Under the pieces are notes generated by a model. That model was not told the origin of the DNA. It searched no databases and was given only the letters and a program-made list of their open reading frames with translations. A DNA stretch of 64,000 nucleotides from Martinezella lusitana (lineage in GTDB: Bacteria; Pseudomonadota; Alphaproteobacteria; Rhizobiales; Rhizobiaceae). This document shows, piece by piece, positions 61,848 through 64,000 of the stretch (within the stretch, counting starts at the first letter, position 1; every line of letters begins with the position of its first letter). A program made the position numbers and the translations under genes. The stretch lies in assembly GCF_010668395.1 (NCBI RefSeq), contig NZ_WUEY01000005.1, positions 310,001 to 374,000 of the forward strand, in the 5' to 3' direction.

Positions 61848-64000
61848 CTACTGTCCGATCGGATGGCCCTCTTCGGGATGGGCGATCGCCCTGTCATTAA
61901 TCGTGACCGAGTATCCCGTCGCATCGGGCGCTTTTGAGACGGAAATACGGTAATTTCCGCTCGACAGCTCGAGATCCGCCGCGAAGCCATCCCAGTTCGA
62001 AGGCAGTGCCGGCTTGACGAAAAGTCGGCCGTTCTTCACGCGGATACCGAGAATGCCTTCGACAGCGACGCGATACAGCCAGCCGGCGGATCCCGTATAC
62101 CAGGTCCAGCCGCCACGGCCGGTCAATTGTCCTTCGCCGTAAATATCAGCCGCGACCACATAGGGCTCTACACGATAGGTATCGGCCTGATCACGATCGC
62201 GTGCATGGTTGACCGGGTTGAGCATGTCGAAGCAATGCCAGGCATCGTCGCCACGATTCATCTCTGCCAGCGCCATGACAACCCAAGTCGCGGCATGGGT
62301 ATATTGACCGCCATTTTCGCGGACGCCCGGCGGATAGGACTTGATATAGCCCGGATCGCGCGCCGACTTGGCGAAGGGCGGGGTGAAGAGCCGGATGATA
62401 CGGTTTTCATCGTCCACCAGCTTGTCGAGAACGGCATTCATCGCCTTCTCGCCACGCGCCCTGTCGCCTTCGCCGGAGAGAATGTTCCAGGACTGCGCGA
62501 TCGAATCGATCTGGCATTCGAAATTCTCGCTGGAGCCGAGCGGGCTGCCGTCGTCGAAGTAGCCGCGACGATAATGGCCGCCGTCCCACCCGGCCGTCTC
62601 CAGCGCCTTGCGCAGTTCCGGCAGATGATCCGACCAGCGCTTGACGCGCTCCTTGTCGCCGCGCGCTTCGGCGTAAGGCACGAAGGCGGTGAGCATGCCG
62701 GCCAGGAACCAGCCGAGCCAGACGCTCTCGCCACGGCCCTGCACGCCGACGCGGTTCATGCCGTCGTTCCAGTCGCCGCCGAGGATCAGCGGCAGGCCGT
62801 TACCGCCCTTGCGCTTGACCGCGAGATCGAGGGCGATGGCCGCGTGCTCGTAGACGCTGACCTTATCCTGCGACACGGTCGGCTGATAGAAGACGTCATG
62901 CGTGCCGGGCATCAACGCCGCACCTTCGACGAAGGCAAGCTCCTCGTCGAGGATCGATTTGTCTCCCGTCACCGTGCAATACTGATCGATGGCGTAGGCG
63001 AGCCAGACGACATCGTCGGAGATGGACGTACGCACACCGGCGCCGCTGCCCGGCAGCCACCAATGCTGCACGTCGCCCTCGCGGAACTGACGCTGCGCCG
63101 CATTGAGGATCTGGTTGCGGGCAAGCTCCGGCTTGTGCATCAGGAAGGCCAGCGTATCCTGCAGCTGGTCGCGGAAGCCGAAGGCACCCGACGACTGATA
63201 GAAGGCCGTGCGCGCCATGATGCGGCAACCCAGGCTCTGATACGGCAGCCAGGCATTGATCATGTTGTTCATCGCCTTGTCCGGCGTCGAGATTTTCACA
63301 TGACCGGTGAAGCCGTTCCAGAACTCCCGGTTCTCCGAAAGCACGGCCTCGAAATCCGCCTTGCGGATCTCGGAAACCAGCGCACGGGCTTCTTCGACCG
63401 TGGCGGTATCGCCCATATAGAAGCAGATTTCCTTCTGCTCGCCGGCCGCGATCGTCACATCGAATGCCAGTGCGCCGCAAGGATCACCGTCCAGATCGGC
63501 GGAGTTGGAGAGCGCGGCAGCGGCAACGACGGCTTCCGGCATCTGGATCGTGCCGTGGCGGCCGATGAACTCGCGACGGCTTGCCGAGAAGCTCGAATGC
63601 GTCTCGCTCGCCGCCATGAAGGCGGTCCGCTTGAAGTAGTCGATGCTGTATGGGTTGTTGGCAAACAGCGCCCCCGTCTCCTCATCCAGCGTCGACAGGA
63701 TGAAGGGTCTGGTCTTGTTCTGATTGATGCCGAGCACCCATTCCGCATAATTATAGATCCGCAACCGCCGGCTACCGGCGCCGTTGTTGCTGAGCCGCAG
63801 GCGGAAGAGCTTGACCGGGCGCTCGCGATCGACAGTCTGCGTCAACTCCAGCGCCACGCCGTCCTCTTCGCTCGAGAACACGGAGTAGCCGAGACCGTGA
63901 CGGGCCTCGAAACGGACCTTCGCGTTGCGCGACAGGCCGGCATAGGGCGTCATGACCTTGTTGCCGTCGAGATCGGCCACATAGAGCGCCTCCCCCGGAC
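61848..64000 (-). CDS. ndvB: Cyclic beta-1,2-glucan synthase NdvB/ChvB, C-terminal part
   Basis: At least 717 codons, open to the window edge. This is the C-terminal GH94 phosphorylase-like domain of the very large (normally ~2800 residues) cyclic glucan synthase. GH94 hallmarks include GFRDQLQDTLAFL, HWWLPGSGAGVRTSISDDVVWLA, the catalytic-acid motif GGDWNDGMNRVG, and ENGGQYTHAATWVVMAL. In this enzyme class the domain trims linear glucan and sets ring size. The frame reads through the apparent start at 63980 (PGEALYVADLDGNK), confirming that the gene continues beyond the window. opgC follows by 91 bp. Confidence 0.96.
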   Translation of the reverse strand, partial: PGEALYVADLDGNKVMTPYAGLSRNAKVRFEARHGLGYSVFSSEEDGVALELTQTVDRERPVKLFRLRLSNNGAGSRRLRIYNYAEWVLGINQNKTRPFILSTLDEETGALFANNPYSIDYFKRTAFMAASETHSSFSASRREFIGRHGTIQMPEAVVAAAALSNSADLDGDPCGALAFDVTIAAGEQKEICFYMGDTATVEEARALVSEIRKADFEAVLSENREFWNGFTGHVKISTPDKAMNNMINAWLPYQSLGCRIMARTAFYQSSGAFGFRDQLQDTLAFLMHKPELARNQILNAAQRQFREGDVQHWWLPGSGAGVRTSISDDVVWLAYAIDQYCTVTGDKSILDEELAFVEGAALMPGTHDVFYQPTVSQDKVSVYEHAAIALDLAVKRKGGNGLPLILGGDWNDGMNRVGVQGRGESVWLGWFLAGMLTAFVPYAEARGDKERVKRWSDHLPELRKALETAGWDGGHYRRGYFDDGSPLGSSENFECQIDSIAQSWNILSGEGDRARGEKAMNAVLDKLVDDENRIIRLFTPPFAKSARDPGYIKSYPPGVRENGGQYTHAATWVVMALAEMNRGDDAWHCFDMLNPVNHARDRDQADTYRVEPYVVAADIYGEGQLTGRGGWTWYTGSAGWLYRVAVEGILGIRVKNGRLFVKPALPSNWDGFAADLELSSGNYRISVSKAPDATGYSVTINDRAIAHPEEGHPIGQ

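Overview
The window looks like chromosomal DNA of a GC-rich alphaproteobacterium of the Rhizobiaceae (Rhizobium, Sinorhizobium/Ensifer or Agrobacterium). Markers are an RpoH2-type heat-shock sigma factor, the phaA-phaB/phaR polyhydroxybutyrate locus, cyclic beta-1,2-glucan genes (ndvA, ndvB, opgC), a Porin_2-type porin, a SAM-II riboswitch before metA, GAnTC-rich DNA and EcfG/RpoE2-like promoters. I see no tRNA, rRNA, prophage, insertion sequence or CRISPR array. Nearly all of it is core housekeeping and nutrient or efflux genes with typical rhizobial codon use.

Layout. 1-6.7 kb: epmA (partial) and efp, diverging; a BacA/SbmA-like transporter with a decayed ATPase domain; a MoxR ATPase; a SAM-II riboswitch driving metA; and a VWA/CoxE-like gene starting 2 bp after metA. 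6.9-11.8 kb: galM and an amino-sugar operon (GntR regulator, SIS deaminase/isomerase, nagA, second SIS protein). 12-16.3 kb: an RND efflux pair. 16.6-19.1 kb: Uup-like ABC-F ATPase and thiamine pyrophosphokinase. 19.2-21.4 kb: a MarR regulator diverging from a DHA2 drug exporter. 21.5-25.1 kb: TPP riboswitch and thiBPQ. 25.3-33.3 kb: M48 protease, rpoH2, CarD, fdxA, S4-domain protein and a large Suv3/MgpS-like helicase with a Gly/Arg-rich tail.

33.3-35.3 kb is the least explained part. A gene-free stretch of about 1.25 kb carries four copies of a 65-bp element with fixed internal spacing, 18 GAnTC (CcrM methylation) sites within 760 bp, an intrinsic terminator with no gene before it, a CtrA-type box and an EcfG-like promoter. 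Three tiny membrane or lipoprotein genes follow.

35.4-52 kb: phaB/phaA facing phaR, rpmF, a GST, a 2H-phosphoesterase-like protein, mtgA, ispA, a LysE exporter, ispG, three membrane transporters, a VOC protein, a three-gene amino-acid ABC importer, and a Bcr/CflA exporter preceded by a possible leader peptide and attenuator. 52-64 kb: pyruvate carboxylase, a LuxR protein with an autoinducer-type domain, then ndvA converging on porin, opgC and ndvB (cut by the window end). This last block makes, exports and modifies periplasmic cyclic glucan.

Functions are inferred from motifs and family memory, with no database search. Start codons were chosen from ribosome-binding sites and family length, and uncertain ones are flagged.
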